In this document: piece after piece, positions 36,438 to 49,600 of the stretch
Layout: every line of letters begins with the position of its first letter
Position numbering within the stretch: the first letter of the stretch is position 1
Source of the DNA: Sordaria brevicollis
Lineage: Eukaryota > Ascomycota > Sordariomycetes > Sordariales > Sordariaceae
Direction: 5' to 3'
Length of the DNA stretch: 64,000 bases
NCBI GenBank assembly: GCA_033439795.1
Contig: JAUTDP010000002.1
Location: 2,914,001 to 2,978,000, forward strand
The notes under the pieces: model-generated
The model's database searches: none
The model's input: the letters and a program-made list of their open reading frames with translations, nothing else
Told to the model about the DNA's origin: nothing
Position numbers and translations under genes: made by a program

Positions 36438-36863
36438 TCAACAACATGACTCACCCACCACATTGTTGTTGAGCGGTCTGTCGATGATGTACGCCGTATG
36501 CTCTGCTGCCCTATTGATGGCGGCTTGGTTGGCATTGTTTGCTGCGTTGATGTCCAATGTCGAGAGAGGGCTGTCGCCGATGATGCTTGGGTTGCTGGCC
36601 AATAAGTCACCATCCCGGGCCGGTCTGTGATGCAGGTCTGGTTGGTTCCTGCTCCCGATTGGAGAGTGAGGATTTTTCAACGGGTAGTCGTCCCAGAAAG
36701 CCACCTGCAAGCGCAGAATCAGAATTCTGGTTGCCAAGACGTTCACACCCTTCAAAGGGCAGACTAGCCCAGAAACGAGGTTGAATGGAACGTCGATAAC
36801 ATGCCTTTTTCTCGAAGCCTTCCCGCTCAGACGGGAACATGCAAAAATTTTGCAGTTTTTCAT
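36438..36863 (-). CDS. Candidate hypothetical protein, 141 aa or first exon
   Basis: ATG at 36863. Residues about 54-138 have strong coding character: VAFWDDYPLKNP, then an Asp/Asn-rich polar part with DLHHRPARDGDLL and a helical NAANNANQAAINRAAEH stretch. After ...LNNNVVG a GTGAGT donor appears near 36445, so the last codons may be intronic and further exons may lie to the left. A possible acceptor (GCGCTTGCAG) just before VAFWDDY would make that segment an internal exon. No family recognised. Confidence 0.38.
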   Translation of the reverse strand: MKNCKIFACSRLSGKASRKRHVIDVPFNLVSGLVCPLKGVNVLATRILILRLQVAFWDDYPLKNPHSPIGSRNQPDLHHRPARDGDLLASNPSIIGDSPLSTLDINAANNANQAAINRAAEHTAYIIDRPLNNNVVGESCC

Positions 36864-39800
36864 ATGGCGATGCGCTTCTCACCACTTCACCGGCTTCGGC
36901 GTCCGGCCGTGGTTGCACTCATCCTTCTCGGTTATGTCCCTTCACCGACACTTTCAAGTTTCAACGGCGGCCGCACGGTGGTAAAAAGAGGTGCTGGTGA
37001 AAATAACTTCTGGCAGATGATAAGAAGAATGCAGACAGGGTCGGCTGCAATGCACCTTCATGCTGGACCCAACAAAAAGCCAAAAAGCGAGTTTGCGCGG
37101 CAGCATCTCATACGTCGAAGGCGAGGTTGCGTGTCGAGTCGGGTCCGTCGGTGGAGCGCAAGCAGACTCGGACCCTGAGGGTGCCATGCCAATGCCGCCA
37201 TGCTGCCATGCTGCCGCGGGTTCCATTCCCGGTCCACAGATGGATTCAGGAAGGCGCCGACGTCGTAGCCAGTTCATGGCCGCGGGACAGTCGATGACTT
37301 TGTGTTCGAGGGCGCTTGTCGGATTGCTACCCGTCGTAGTTGTCTTCACCGATAATGGGGAAGGAAGCGAACGTGGGCTCTGTATATAGACCTGGCTTGA
37401 AAGGCGTGAATCCCAAAGATGCTACGCGGTACACATTCTCAGATCCCGCTGTCATTGTTGAAATGTTTTAAGGTGGACGGTGCTGTTCGCCATTCGGGAT
37501 ATTCGTCAACTCCAGTCACCCTCGAGTGAAGTTCAAGGTCCCGAAGATGACGCTGGTATTGTTCGAGGGTCTTCTCGTGTCGCCATACTTACACAGTAGG
37601 GTTGTGAAATCGGATTTGGTTGGGCTATTCTGGAGATTCGGAAGGGCGGCCTCTGAGTTTCGATAGCCGTGCCCAAGGCGAATTGTTGAAGTTCCAAATC
37701 TCTGGGAAATAATAGACTCATGATTCGGGTTTCTTTTAATTCGAGTCAATCAACCTTGGCCCCGTCATAGGCAGTTGCGGCATTGTTCGCTAACTTGGGT
37801 GACGACGACCTCAAGTGGAAGTCGATAACGGCCAGCGAATTAGCGCTCATCACTGGATCCGACGAGCTGGATGCGGGCACAAGCCACAAAAGACACGAAT
37901 CTTTGTGGCAAGTGAAACTGCACAGCCACCCCCGGACGTACTTACCGCGGAAGCGATCCAACATCTGATTGGTCGGATTTGCGCGCTGGCCCAGGCCTGC
38001 AGGCCAACAACGTGAGCTGCGGCTCCCTTTCGTCTTTCACGTGTCTCTTCGGGTCAACTCGATCTGTCTGGAAGGACACAGATTCTGGACGAGCTTTCAT
38101 CCGGCCAAGGTCCGGACTTGGTGAGATCAGACACCATCCCTCCTGAATCCAGTTCACAACTAACTCATTGCTAGGCCGGTCTAGTCTGTGTCGAGCTGAA
38201 GCTTTATTTCTGCCTCTCCTGCTCGGTGCTAGTTTTATATTGGACCAACACGTTTACATCAGCTTTCGAACAAACTCAACGCTCAACTGGCTTGATTGGA
38301 CCTCTACTGTTTGGTTCCTGTCCTGATAATCAACTTGCCTAGAGCTGCACTCCCCATCCAGCCTCTACCTGGCAGTCGCTTCGACCAGTCTTGTCACGAT
38401 GGCCGCGCCTTAGCCGCATCTCATCCCTGGCTGAACTGCGAAACCAATTGTGAGCGTTGTGCTGCTTCCGCTTGTTTAAAGCCTGACGAAATAACCTAGG
38501 CAGCGGGTCATCTTTATGTTCGAGGATTGCTACGTGCTTAAGATTTATGGCCATGTGGGGATTCACTGCTTACATCTAACAGATGCCATCGTAAGAGAAG
38601 CCTGTACCGCAACGAAGAATCAAGGAAGCGAACCCCTCGGCCGCAAAGAAAAATACTCGGTCTCCCATATTCGAGTTGGAGAATGCCCTCGTGGATGTGT
38701 GATTCGGCATTGGAGCCGATTCACCCTACGGTGTAAACTCTACTTCCGCTAAAGATTGCCCGGCTTTGCCCCCGGCACTCACCAATCTATCTGATGGATT
38801 CGAGGAAGTGAACCCACTTTAATAGTGATATTGCCCCGAGAAAGTGGCTTACTCTTCTTCTTGGACGACGGCCAGGCTGCGGAAGGGAAAAATCCGGGAA
38901 GCAGCGTAGGGCATCGATCCCAGGTCTGAACAAGTGGAAGGTGTCCCATAGAACACTGAACCAAACCTGTTGGTGGGTCTGGCATTCACTGGGTTGCACA
39001 CTGACCAGCACATTCACTGTGCCTGGTCTGTGCCGTGCCCTGCCCTGACCACACCAGACTTTTAGACATCCAGACTTTCCGCCCCTCTCTCTTCTTCTCC
39101 CTCCAGAGACATCACCAATCTATTGATTTGATCAGCTTGTTGTTGTTGTGCGTAACCTTACAAAACCTCAATGCATCTCAATCCTGCAGCAGGCGCGAGT
39201 GTACCCACGCTCGTGCGCTGCAGGTGCATGGTATTCTGGTGTCCACCCGACTCCAAATTTGAAGTCCCCCACTCCGGCTTCGTTCCCGGGGCAGGTGCCT
39301 CCGAGTCCGCCGATGCAGTTGAGGAACTTGTGGCGTGCATCTCCCGTCTCTCTAGTTGCCCTTTCCTCTACCAAACCATTCCAATCATTCATTTCCAACT
39401 TCTTGTCTTCTTAATCGATCGAGCCAACATCCTGATGGGTCTCTTGTCCCAATCTGCCCACTGGGCACCACTTTCATTTTTCCCAACAACCCATCAACCG
39501 TTTCAACGACATTCGATGAGACCACTCGCTGCTTACGACACCGTCCTTCCCCATCTCACAGCCTTCGACCTTTTCCCAGCGAGTCGACAAGAGGAACAAC
39601 AGAGCACATGTCACCCCTATTCATTAATGTCATCGAAATCATTCAATCATTCAAAACAACCTTGACCAAAGCTTCTTCTCATTGCCTCTCCTATTGTCAT
39701 CGAGACAGCCTTCAGCCTTCCACCAAATTCCCCCTCAACTGTTCTTCCTATGTTCTCTTTGCCAATTTCTCATAGTCATCACGGGCTTCATTGACTGCAC

Positions 39801-41095
39801 TTATGAGAAGATACCCATCCAAGGCCTTTCGGTTGAGAACCAGTCGCCTATTTCCTTCAAGAGTCTATCGAATGCATTAACGACTATACCGCCTGGATAA
39901 TTGAACGACTGCGACCTTTGCGATGAGTCGACGGCCCGCACCCCAACCTCGACTGCCCGGGAAGTGGCGTGTGTATTTGGAATATCGAGATGGGATAGAC
40001 GGCGTCTAGTTAAGGATGCATGTTCTAAGAGCTTCCCATCGATAGAGGCTCCTATGTTCGTATCCGCCGAGTGGCGGTCCTGACTGTATATTTCGAGTAC
40101 ACAATGACTCCAGTTGTTTTCACAGCCACCTGCACCAGGGGTAACCTCAAAGGCAGATCAACCGGGTCCATCACGTCTACTGTTTGTTTCGCCTTCAGTG
40201 TTCATTCTGGTATTCCGAAATCACCTGCGATGCTATCGCAACTACGCAGATGTCATTGAGAAGAGCACTTCCAATTTCTGCTGCACAACGGTTACCTCTA
40301 CTTAACGTATCGAGATTGACAATGTCACCCTTCACATTCCCTCCTTTCCTCATTATCTTTATAACTCGACTCGATATACTTCCGCTAGCCCTCAAGTCCT
40401 TCCTCCTTTGCACGCGCGAAGCTCCTGTTTCCCTCAACAAGTTGCATGAAAACTTTTCATCTTTTATTAATAACAAAGAAGTCTTATAAGGCTGTGATCA
40501 TCTCATGAAGATGTGATTCGACATTCTACAGTACTTGGCATTCTTGTCAGTTATGTACTTGTACTGTGACCCTCTCGTCTCCTCTGTTTTCCAGCCTCCT
40601 ACAACATGCAACCCATCTTCGGTGCCCGTTCGTATTATAACCTATACAATTTCCCGATCCAAAACCGTCTCACTAGGGCTAAATCTGGAAGAAGCTCGTC
40701 CACGGTCCGTTTCCTCTGCTCTGGGATTAAAGGATATTAGCACAAATGGTTACTCAAAGAGCACAACCAACGAAAATTCCTTGAGGATTCAATTAGTTCA
40801 GATTGGTGGAGTGATAAGCTTCAACATGATATTTGATGTCAGAGATTCACAATCATCATTGAAAAGGAACTAAATGGAGAAGGGAGAAAAAAACAGCCAC
40901 TATACCTGGTGTCACCCATGATCAATTGCGGCATCTCACTACTCAATCCTCCTTCCATTCGAGCACCTGGCATGACCTCAGATCGCGTGATGATATCTTC
41001 CTGAGCACGCAAGAGAAAACAAGTGTTGCAACCTGCATTGTGCTTCAGAGACATTGATGCTTTCATCATAGGTCGCAAAAGAATCCCCCATTCTT
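36864..41095. other. Region without a resolved gene
   Basis: The 39100-39800 interval is C/T-rich like a promoter and leader for a rightward gene. An ATG at 39924 starts a short coding-like run (MSRRPAPQPRLPGKWRVYLE) of 28 codons that then hits a stop; its continuation through introns could not be traced. Fragments at 40600-41000 also read as interrupted protein-like sequence. A decayed or intron-rich gene is possible. Confidence 0.35.
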
Positions 41096-41434
41096 ATGTC
41101 GAAAGACATCTCCATGGCATCACCCATAGAAAGATCAGGAGCCCCCAGTTCCGTCATACAATCTCAGTTCGAACGACGCGAGTGGCTTTTATGCATCATC
41201 GATTGTGTTATCCGCACCCTCAGAGAAATATCCGTCCCAGCCCCTCAAAGACCACTTTCAGTGAACCCCGTACCGAGGGGCTCTGCTGCTTGCTCCATCG
41301 AGGGACCGTGTAACCGCCTCAGTTCATATGCGCCGCTGTGGTCAATCCCCCAGTCGGTCTTCGAACTCATCATTGACGGTCCCTCACGGGGAGGTATGAA
41401 TCAAGGGAAGGGAATGGAAGTGAGCGCATACTAG
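41096..41434 (+). CDS. Weak candidate: hypothetical protein, 112 aa
   Basis: ATG at 41096, stop TAG at 41432. The product has a plausible alternation of hydrophobic and charged residues (REWLLCIIDCVIRTL near 31-45, FELIIDGPS near 91-99) and no low complexity. It could be a stand-alone small protein or the last exon of a gene that starts near 39900. No family recognised; no splice acceptor was fixed. Confidence 0.3.
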   Translation: MSKDISMASPIERSGAPSSVIQSQFERREWLLCIIDCVIRTLREISVPAPQRPLSVNPVPRGSAACSIEGPCNRLSSYAPLWSIPQSVFELIIDGPSRGGMNQGKGMEVSAY

Positions 41435-41838
41435 GGAAAGTGGGCAAATGAAGCAAGCAGCGATAGGTACCCGGGCGTGCAACTGGAAGGGAGTTTTCCT
41501 AGGCCCACCGTTAGAAGCCTAGTTGCACCCTATTAGCTGCGGCGCACGAAGCGGTCCGCCAGCTTCACGCAAATCCGGCGGTGGTTTGAAAATGCAAAGG
41601 GGAAAGGCAGGATGAGTTCATCGCAAGGACACGATAACCGAGCTACTCAAACCTGGCTTCTTCCATGTTGAATGGGAAAACGAGCTGCTGAAGAAGTTAG
41701 CATGCGTCTAGGCAAAGACATCGAACTGGAAGAAAGGGGAGTTACCAAACGCACCAAGGAAAAGACAACAGGGCACAAGACAGAACTGACAGAAAAATGA
41801 CAAAGGAAATGAAAGATAAAGGAAATTGAAACCCCCAG
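41435..41838. other. Intergenic, left flank of the repeat cluster
   Basis: Contains an inverted pair GTGCAACT / AGTTGCAC at about 41478-41536 and no credible exon. The repeat cluster begins just to the right. Confidence 0.45.
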
Positions 41839-43015
<1,177 letters not shown>

Positions 43016-43830
43016 AGTGAAAGAAGGAGAGGAGAGATGCGAGGAGGAGGGAGAGGGAAGGGTGATTGAAGTATGTGAGGACTGACGAACAAGAGGTGAA
43101 GGGAGTAAAGGGGAGAAGAGTGAAGCACTGGCCAGGAAAGGAACGGAAGTGAGGGAACATGAAGTGGAAGCGCAACTTCGCGACCAAACATGATGTGATT
43201 GAGAAACGATGAGCATGAGGTGAGTGGAATGCGAAACTTCGCGACCAAACCTGCGAGAGAGAAACATAGAAGCTGACAAACTTCCACATGCCAGGGTGAA
43301 AACTGAAATGGCAAAGACCAAAGCAAGGAATGCCGGAAAACCGACTGCCCAAGTTTCCCGTCAGAATGACAATGCTTTCAGCATGGAAGTGCACGCACCT
43401 CTTATCAACCTCCGAAATGGCGACAGACGAATACGGCCTATGACTATTTTGTCTTCATCACCCGGGAAAGATCGCGATGGGATTCGGACCCAAAGGAAAC
43501 TTGCCAACCCACAATGCGTTCCGTGAACGGACCGCGGAGAGGTGCCCAGGACGAACCCGAGCAGCCTCCCCGCAGTCCCTTTTGGTTTATCCCACCATGT
43601 GTTCTCAAGCGCCACCAAGAAAACACAAACCAAAAGGAAACTGCCCCTCTCAATTGTCCCGTCAGATTGACAATGACAGCTGTATGATGATCGGACCCCA
43701 CATGAAAAGAATTGGTCTTCATCATTCGGGCAAAAGAGAGAGACCCCCAGAACCGACTGCCAATGCCCCCAAGAACCCGCTGAGCCGACCGGACGAGAAA
43801 GAAAAAGAAATGGAGAGGGAGAAAGGGAAA
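43016..43830. other. Diverged duplicated segments between repeat arrays
   Basis: Contains two diverged copies of a motif around CCCGTCAGAATGACAATG (about 43359 and 43661), each followed within 80 bases by a GTCTTCATCA-type sequence, and a second copy (about 43528-43572) of the inverted-repeat segment at 41845-41890. Two GCGAAACTTCGC-like palindromic sequences occur near 43160 and 43230. No gene is supported. Confidence 0.5.
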
Positions 43831-44116
43831 GTGCAGAGACGAAGAACAAAAGAAAACGTGTTGGGGATGATGCCCACCCAGGGAGGTTGGAAGCCCGTCC
43901 CCCTCAAAGCGCCGAAGCTGCAATGAGTCCCACCGCGCATCATGAATGAGTGTGTTGAGGATGAATGGGGAAAGTGCAAAGACGAAGAACAAAAGAAAAC
44001 GTGTTGGGGATGATGCCCACCCAGGGAGGTTGGAAGCCCGTCCCCCCCAAAGCGCCGAAGCTGCAATGAGTCCCACCGCGCATCATGAGAATGAGTGTGT
44101 TGATGATGAAAGGGGA
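43831..44116. repeat. 143-bp tandem repeat, two copies
   Basis: The segment starting GTGCAGAGACGAAGAACAAA at 43831 returns at 43974 with few changes. Both copies include GATGATGCCCACCCAGGGAG and GAGTCCCACCGCGCATCATG. The unit length is not a multiple of three. Confidence 0.85.
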
Positions 44117-44185
44117 ATGAGGAAATGGGAATGGAAAGACAGAAGGAAAAAGAGAGAAAGGAAAACGCGTGTAAACGATGCCCAC

Positions 44186-44600
44186 CCACGAGGTTGCCAA
44201 GCTCTCCCACCGCACATCGAGAAGATTGTATGTGTCGAAGACGATGCCCACCCAGGAGGATGCCACCCCTCCCCCCCAAGTGCCGAAGGCGACAAGGAGT
44301 CCCACCGCGCATCATGAGTTGCCTTTTGGTATATGCCTGTGTGCCGTCGAGAATGATGCCCACCCAACGAGGTTGCCAAGCTCTCCCACCGCACATCGAG
44401 AAGATTGTATGTGTCGAAGACGATGCCCACCCAGGAGGATGCCACCCCTCCCCCCCAAGTGCCGAAGGCGACAAGGAGTCCCACCGCGCATCATGAGTTG
44501 CCTTTTGGTATATGCCTGTGTGCCGTCGAGAATGATGCCCACCCAACGAGGTTGCCAAGCTCGCCCCATGCGCCGAAGCAGCTATGAGTCCCACCGCGAA
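44186..44600. repeat. 179-bp tandem repeat, two full copies and a part
   Basis: AGGTTGCCAA recurs at 44191, 44370 and 44549, and the intervening 179 bases are almost identical. Each unit contains two GATGCCCACCCA sequences and a CCCACCGCGCATCATGAG, which relates it to the 143-bp repeat just to the left. Since 179 is not a multiple of three, reading frames change between units, which argues against a coding role. Confidence 0.9.
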
Positions 44601-46356
44601 TCAATGAAAATGTGTGCCAGCATGAGTCAAGATCAATCTGATTGAAGAAGATGGTTAGCTGAAGTCGCGATGACGATGATGCCAAACAAGTGAATGATTG
44701 ATGAGGCGCGTCAGAAAAGCATTTTTAGCCATCGATACCACCAGCCTTCACAGAGGCCTGGCGTTCTTATCATGACAATGTATGTGCTCTCATCATTCGC
44801 GAAGGTGATGAAGGAAGGAAGGAAGGATGGATGGATGGAAGATGAAGAGGAAGAAAAGATGATGACTTACCAAAGCAAGATGTTCATGTCAAGTGATGGA
44901 AGAAGATGGATGATGATGATGGAAGAAGATGGATGATGATGATGGAAGAAGATGGATGATGATGATGGACTGAAGATGTGATCAGGTTAGCGACGGTCGC
45001 GACGATGGAAGATGATCAAGGAAAGGAAGGATGATGTGCGCCTCAGAACATCTTTTTCTCGTCATCGGCGCGATGGCCTCAGAATGACAATGAAAAATCA
45101 AGAAAGATGATGGTCATCATTGGCAATGGAAGTGATGTGCAAATGAGGAAGGAGATGGATGACTTACCATTGTTGATGATGGAGGAAGATGGATGAGGAA
45201 GTGTGAGATGGTTTGTGCAAGGAAGAGTTCAGGGAAGGGAGGAGGAGGAAGAAGGACCGCCAGAGGGGAAACTTAAATAGAGGACGAGGCTGGCCAGAAA
45301 CCCACTCGAAAGTTCGTCTGAACTTCTATTGGCCCAGAGCAATTTGACGTCGAAAGTTGAGCGACTGACAAACAGAGTGGAGCTGCTGGGAGTGACTGTC
45401 AAGGGCTGGCAGGCCTGGCAGCGACGTAGTTGACGGCTGGGGGACGGGACGGGACAGGCAAGTTTGGCAGGCTGGCGAGTTCGGACGACGACCGAGGGGC
45501 AGGCCGGGCCAGGCAGGGCGGTTGGGAGGGGCAGGATAGGGCAGGGTGGGAAGGCGAGGGAGCCATGAGGGCCAGATAGCTTTGGTAGGCGAGGAGGTCT
45601 GTGGCCCAAGGCGACGGCGACGACGGCGTGATGGTGGTTAGATAGGTATATTCTAGCTAGTGATATTAATATTTGGGTCCTATGATTCTTCCTTGTGCCT
45701 CGTGCTTGTCGACGTCGACATCGTGATCAACTGTGAACCTTTGATGGCCTTGTCACCACCAGGGACAACGGTGAATGCCCCTCTACAGGTTCCTCATGAA
45801 GACTCACAAAGGTTCAGGCCATGCCATGACCTCGAGAATCATGGCAGCAGCAGGCATACGGCTCAAATAATACTGCTGAGCAGATAGTGTCCTCAAAATT
45901 CAGTTGCGCCCACCTTAAGGGGACACCATAGGCAAGCACGACACTCAGGATTTACAATACGATCTTGCGCGGGGCGCAACAGAGACACTCCCATCAAGAA
46001 ATTCAAGAACACGGCGTCATGACCATAGATCCAGCTTGAAGAAACGCCATATTCAGCTTCTCCGAATCTCAGTTGGCCTACTGGAAGTCGTAGCCGGTTT
46101 TCCAGATTGTAGGCAAAATTCACTTCCACTTCACGCGGGACGGCGTCAACGAAACACCAGGACCACCCTCAAAATCAGAACAGCCATTTGATTACCAGCT
46201 GCTACTTGAGTAAACGACACTAGCGCTCTTCTGTTGACCAAGAGGACTAGGTCCAGACACTCGGGGGCCACACGACGACAACACTTTCCAACTGCTTGCG
46301 ACCGACGACAAGCCGACCTTTTGCGCCTTCAGACCCCGCCATTTGTGCCAGCAGCG
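44601..46356. other. Repeat-flank and gene-poor DNA
   Basis: Contains GGAA/GGAT runs near 44810-44840, a 23-bp minisatellite at 44896-44967, a G-rich stretch at 45400-45560, and no supported gene until the small gene at 46357. The last 100 bases look like a fungal leader. Confidence 0.45.
44896..44967. repeat. 23-bp minisatellite, three copies
   Basis: ATGGAAGAAGATGGATGATG plus three bases, starting at 44896, 44919 and 44942, perfect across three units. Confidence 0.9.
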
Positions 46357-46689
46357 ATGCCGAATACTCTACTCCCTTCGCTCCTTGCGCTGGCTTGGAA
46401 CTTGACCACCCGAGCACAATACATTGTAAGCACACTCCTCTTCCATTCCTCTAATCATAGAAGACACTTCCATTATCTACCACCATTTGGTTTTCCCTGA
46501 GTTCGCGCTTACTGACACTTGGCCGTCGCGAAGGACTTCCACCGACGATTACACTCCAGCAGGCCCAAACCCCCACCACTAGCCACGGCTAGCTCGACCG
46601 GTAACTCGACCTCGAAGAAGTCTGACAAGAACTCGACACACCAGCCGCGAACGGCGGCTCGCCGAGAAAACAAAGCACAACACTCTTAA
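46357..46689 (+). CDS. Candidate small protein, 74 aa, two exons
   Basis: Exon 1 is 46357-46425 (23 codons) and exon 2 is 46534-46689, joined in phase 0 across a 108-nt intron with GTAAGC donor, TACTGAC branch site and AAG acceptor 14 bases after the branch. The product opens MPNTLLPSLLALAWNLTTRA, a hydrophobic start that could be a weak signal peptide, then has a basic, Ser/Thr/Pro-rich tail (PKPPPLATASSTGN, then Lys/Arg-rich) ending at TAA 46687. No family recognised. The agreement of frame, branch site and composition makes it more than chance, but it is short. Confidence 0.4.
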
Positions 46690-49600
46690 GTTCATGGATA
46701 TTCCACCACCGAGGTCCACTCGAAGACTCGAACAACCGCTTCAAGATCCCTCTCCATGACGGGCAAGACGACTGTGACTATAATCGTGCTGGTCTCTGTC
46801 GGATATGTTCTGATGGGGATTAGAGAGAGAGAGAGGACCGGCGAGCCACTCTCTCGCCCGCCGAAGATCAACATACCTTGGGCCCGCGACAAGGATTGCG
46901 CCGTACATGACACAATATCCCAACGATGAGAAGCCAGTATTGATAATTCAGGGGAGGTGAAGGGAACAAGGAGGTCTCGATACTGGGACTGGAGAATATA
47001 TGAGAGTACCTAGCGAACAATAAATCACACACTTAATTAGGGCGGGCGGGGGAACTTGGGCGGGCCTGGTTAGCACACGAATGTGGGTTGTGAACTACAT
47101 CTGCCACTCAGAGGCAGGAGAAGGCTCAAGCACGCAGTTATAATAGAAGTAAGGAGAGATATTAATAATAATCGGATCTGTGGATATAAAGCACCTGGAA
47201 ATTTGAGAGCACAACTGACGTGGAACTACACGGAGTCGCTGATTTCTACCCTCGTGCTGTTTTAACATGGCCATCAGACTTGAGCACAAGAGGCATTAAG
47301 ATGATTACCAAGAGTTGCCAGTCAGTTCATAACCTTGTTCGATCTGGAACCCGCAATTTGAAGAACAGTTCGAACCGCACCGTAATAACTAGACGATCAT
47401 CGTTAAAGTCCAAGTTTGGCTTGCTATTTGTGTTTTTCACCGAGTGGACAAGTCTGGTATTACCGGGCTCTTGACGTTTAAAGATGTAAAGAGAGATGTG
47501 ACTTGATGGAATAACAGTTTCGAACACATTTGAGTTGTGTGAGTCTTGAAGATTGAATAAAGAAAGGATGAGGTGCTACGTTGGTGTTATAATGAATACA
47601 GGTACCATTATATCAGAGTGAGACGCAACTTTCCTCAAGCATAACACACCTCTATCAAACTTGGTGAGGATACAAGATGAAGAAATAATTGTATCAGTTA
47701 ACGGGTGAATCATGGAAAAGAGGAAGGAGTAACTTATAACTAGATGTAGGCTGTGATAAGAATTAGAAAGAGAGCCATGTTTGATCTCTCCTCTCTTGGT
47801 CTGGTCATTGAGCGACTACTTGCGTACCTCTAATGGCTGGATACTACCTCCGCTGTTATATCCTGATTACTTTACTCATACCCAAGTTGTGCAAGGAAGA
47901 GACTGGATGGAAAGTGAGTAATTTGGGGACGTAAAGGAGACGAAGAACACGCAGGAATAGAAGCCGTAAAGACTTTCTTCACAAGTGCAGCGTCTTGGCA
48001 GCAACCCAAGAAACACGAGCATATGAACGAAAAATGATTGTGGGAAACTCTTATTCTGCTAGTGTACCAAATGGACATTAGAATCACTCGATTGCTTATA
48101 TCCAGACTCAAGCTTCCAGTTCTCCGGTTTTTGGCACAACAAGTATCCGCCGCTAGAACACAGATCCACACTCGAGATGGTGTGCCAACACGCAACATGC
48201 CCTTCTCAGAAGAGATCTCGCTCAACTCTATGACCACTCGGTCCATGTTCTCTTTCTCGGCTGCTCCATCTGCTCGTCTGGATATTTCTGTCCCCAACAC
48301 GAGGAAACACTCGTTTCCAGACCCGTTCCCATGTCCAGACTTCCCAAGCCTCCCCAAGCCCAGCTTATTGCTCTTCTCGCTCTCGGTCCTTCCTCCCTCG
48401 ACGTCGAAAGTGGACCCAGACCTTCCTGTTGGCGATGTAAACAAACCCCTGCCAAGCAGCAGATCTCCCGCCTGTGGAATGTTTGGGTTGTGGTTGCTTA
48501 TTCAGGGGCTAGCCAATGACCTGAAGCCCACTGAAGCTTTCAGCGCCACCATATTCAGGGGTCCGATCGTGTGGTGGCATTCGCCAAGCAAGGAACAGGG
48601 ATGGATTGTTGACAGTATTCAGGGGTCGATCGTTGAACGCTGGCGGAGGACGGCGGCGCGGTGTCGAGAATGAAGTCTCTCGTAGTGATCTGTTAACGTC
48701 TGGAAGAGTTAGTACGGTCCTAAACATGTATAGTAGACTCACCGTTATTATTGCCTTATTTTTGCCGTGTGAACTTTGGAAGTCGTAGCGATGGTCAGCA
48801 GGGCGGTGATCGATGTCCTGTCCTCGATATAGTGGTTCTCTTGCGCAGAGGTGTGTAGGCAACGGAAAACCGAACCGCGATATCCATGTTGACAAACCCA
48901 AACACAGCGACATAACATCGATACCTAGTAGAGCGGCCCGGGCAAATGTACGGCGGTCGGAGGGTGTAACTCAGTTGAAATGATAGGGGGCGGGCCATGG
49001 GTTCGTTTTGGAAATTGTTGTCGAGGTTGTATGATGGCTGAATGCTGGCGTCGACGACGGCACTGCCCCTGGAGCTACGAGTGGGAAAGACACCAGCAGC
49101 ACCGAGCGCTGTGCGGATGCTTAGGTTGTCGTGCTGTAGGGAGCTCCATTTGACTTGCATGCCCGGCTGCATGAAGAAGTGGAGTCCATGCCCCTGGGAT
49201 CGGTCGTGCTTGCGGCTTGGGGCAGCTCTTGGGGAAAACAGAAGGTATCAGTGCTCAATTGCTCCTTCCAGACACTCTGGGTAGAAGGCTTCTTGCAGTC
49301 AACCAAGGCAGAGTTTCTGCCATCGTGTGGGGCACCAGACCATGGGAAACTCGACAGCATGTTGAAAGTCGGGAGGGAGGCTATGAAACGTGCCGCGACG
49401 GAAAGGCAGCATCTGGGGTACATTGCAGCACACCTTTGCGGTGGAGCTTGGTTGCCCTCTGGGCATGCGTTAGCTTTTCGAGAAATATGGTCTGCATTGA
49501 TCTACCTCTACCGGTTGTGAATCTTCTAAAGAACTGCATCTCTGCTCCTGCTCGGCCAGCTTCTACACCTCAACCTTCACCCGATCCATCCTTCGCATAC

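Noticed and set aside
43722..44594. 290-codon open frame on the minus strand
   Set aside because: It lies wholly in the 143- and 179-bp tandem repeats. The unit lengths are not multiples of three, so successive units are read in different frames; the openness is a composition effect.
45229..45609. 126-codon Pro/Ser-rich minus-strand frame
   Set aside because: Explained by the G-rich simple sequence at 45400-45560.
48038..48673. 211-codon plus-strand frame
   Set aside because: Begins at TTG and has a mixed composition; the other plus-strand frame with CSICSSGYFCPQH is at least as coding-like, and no splice model could be fixed.
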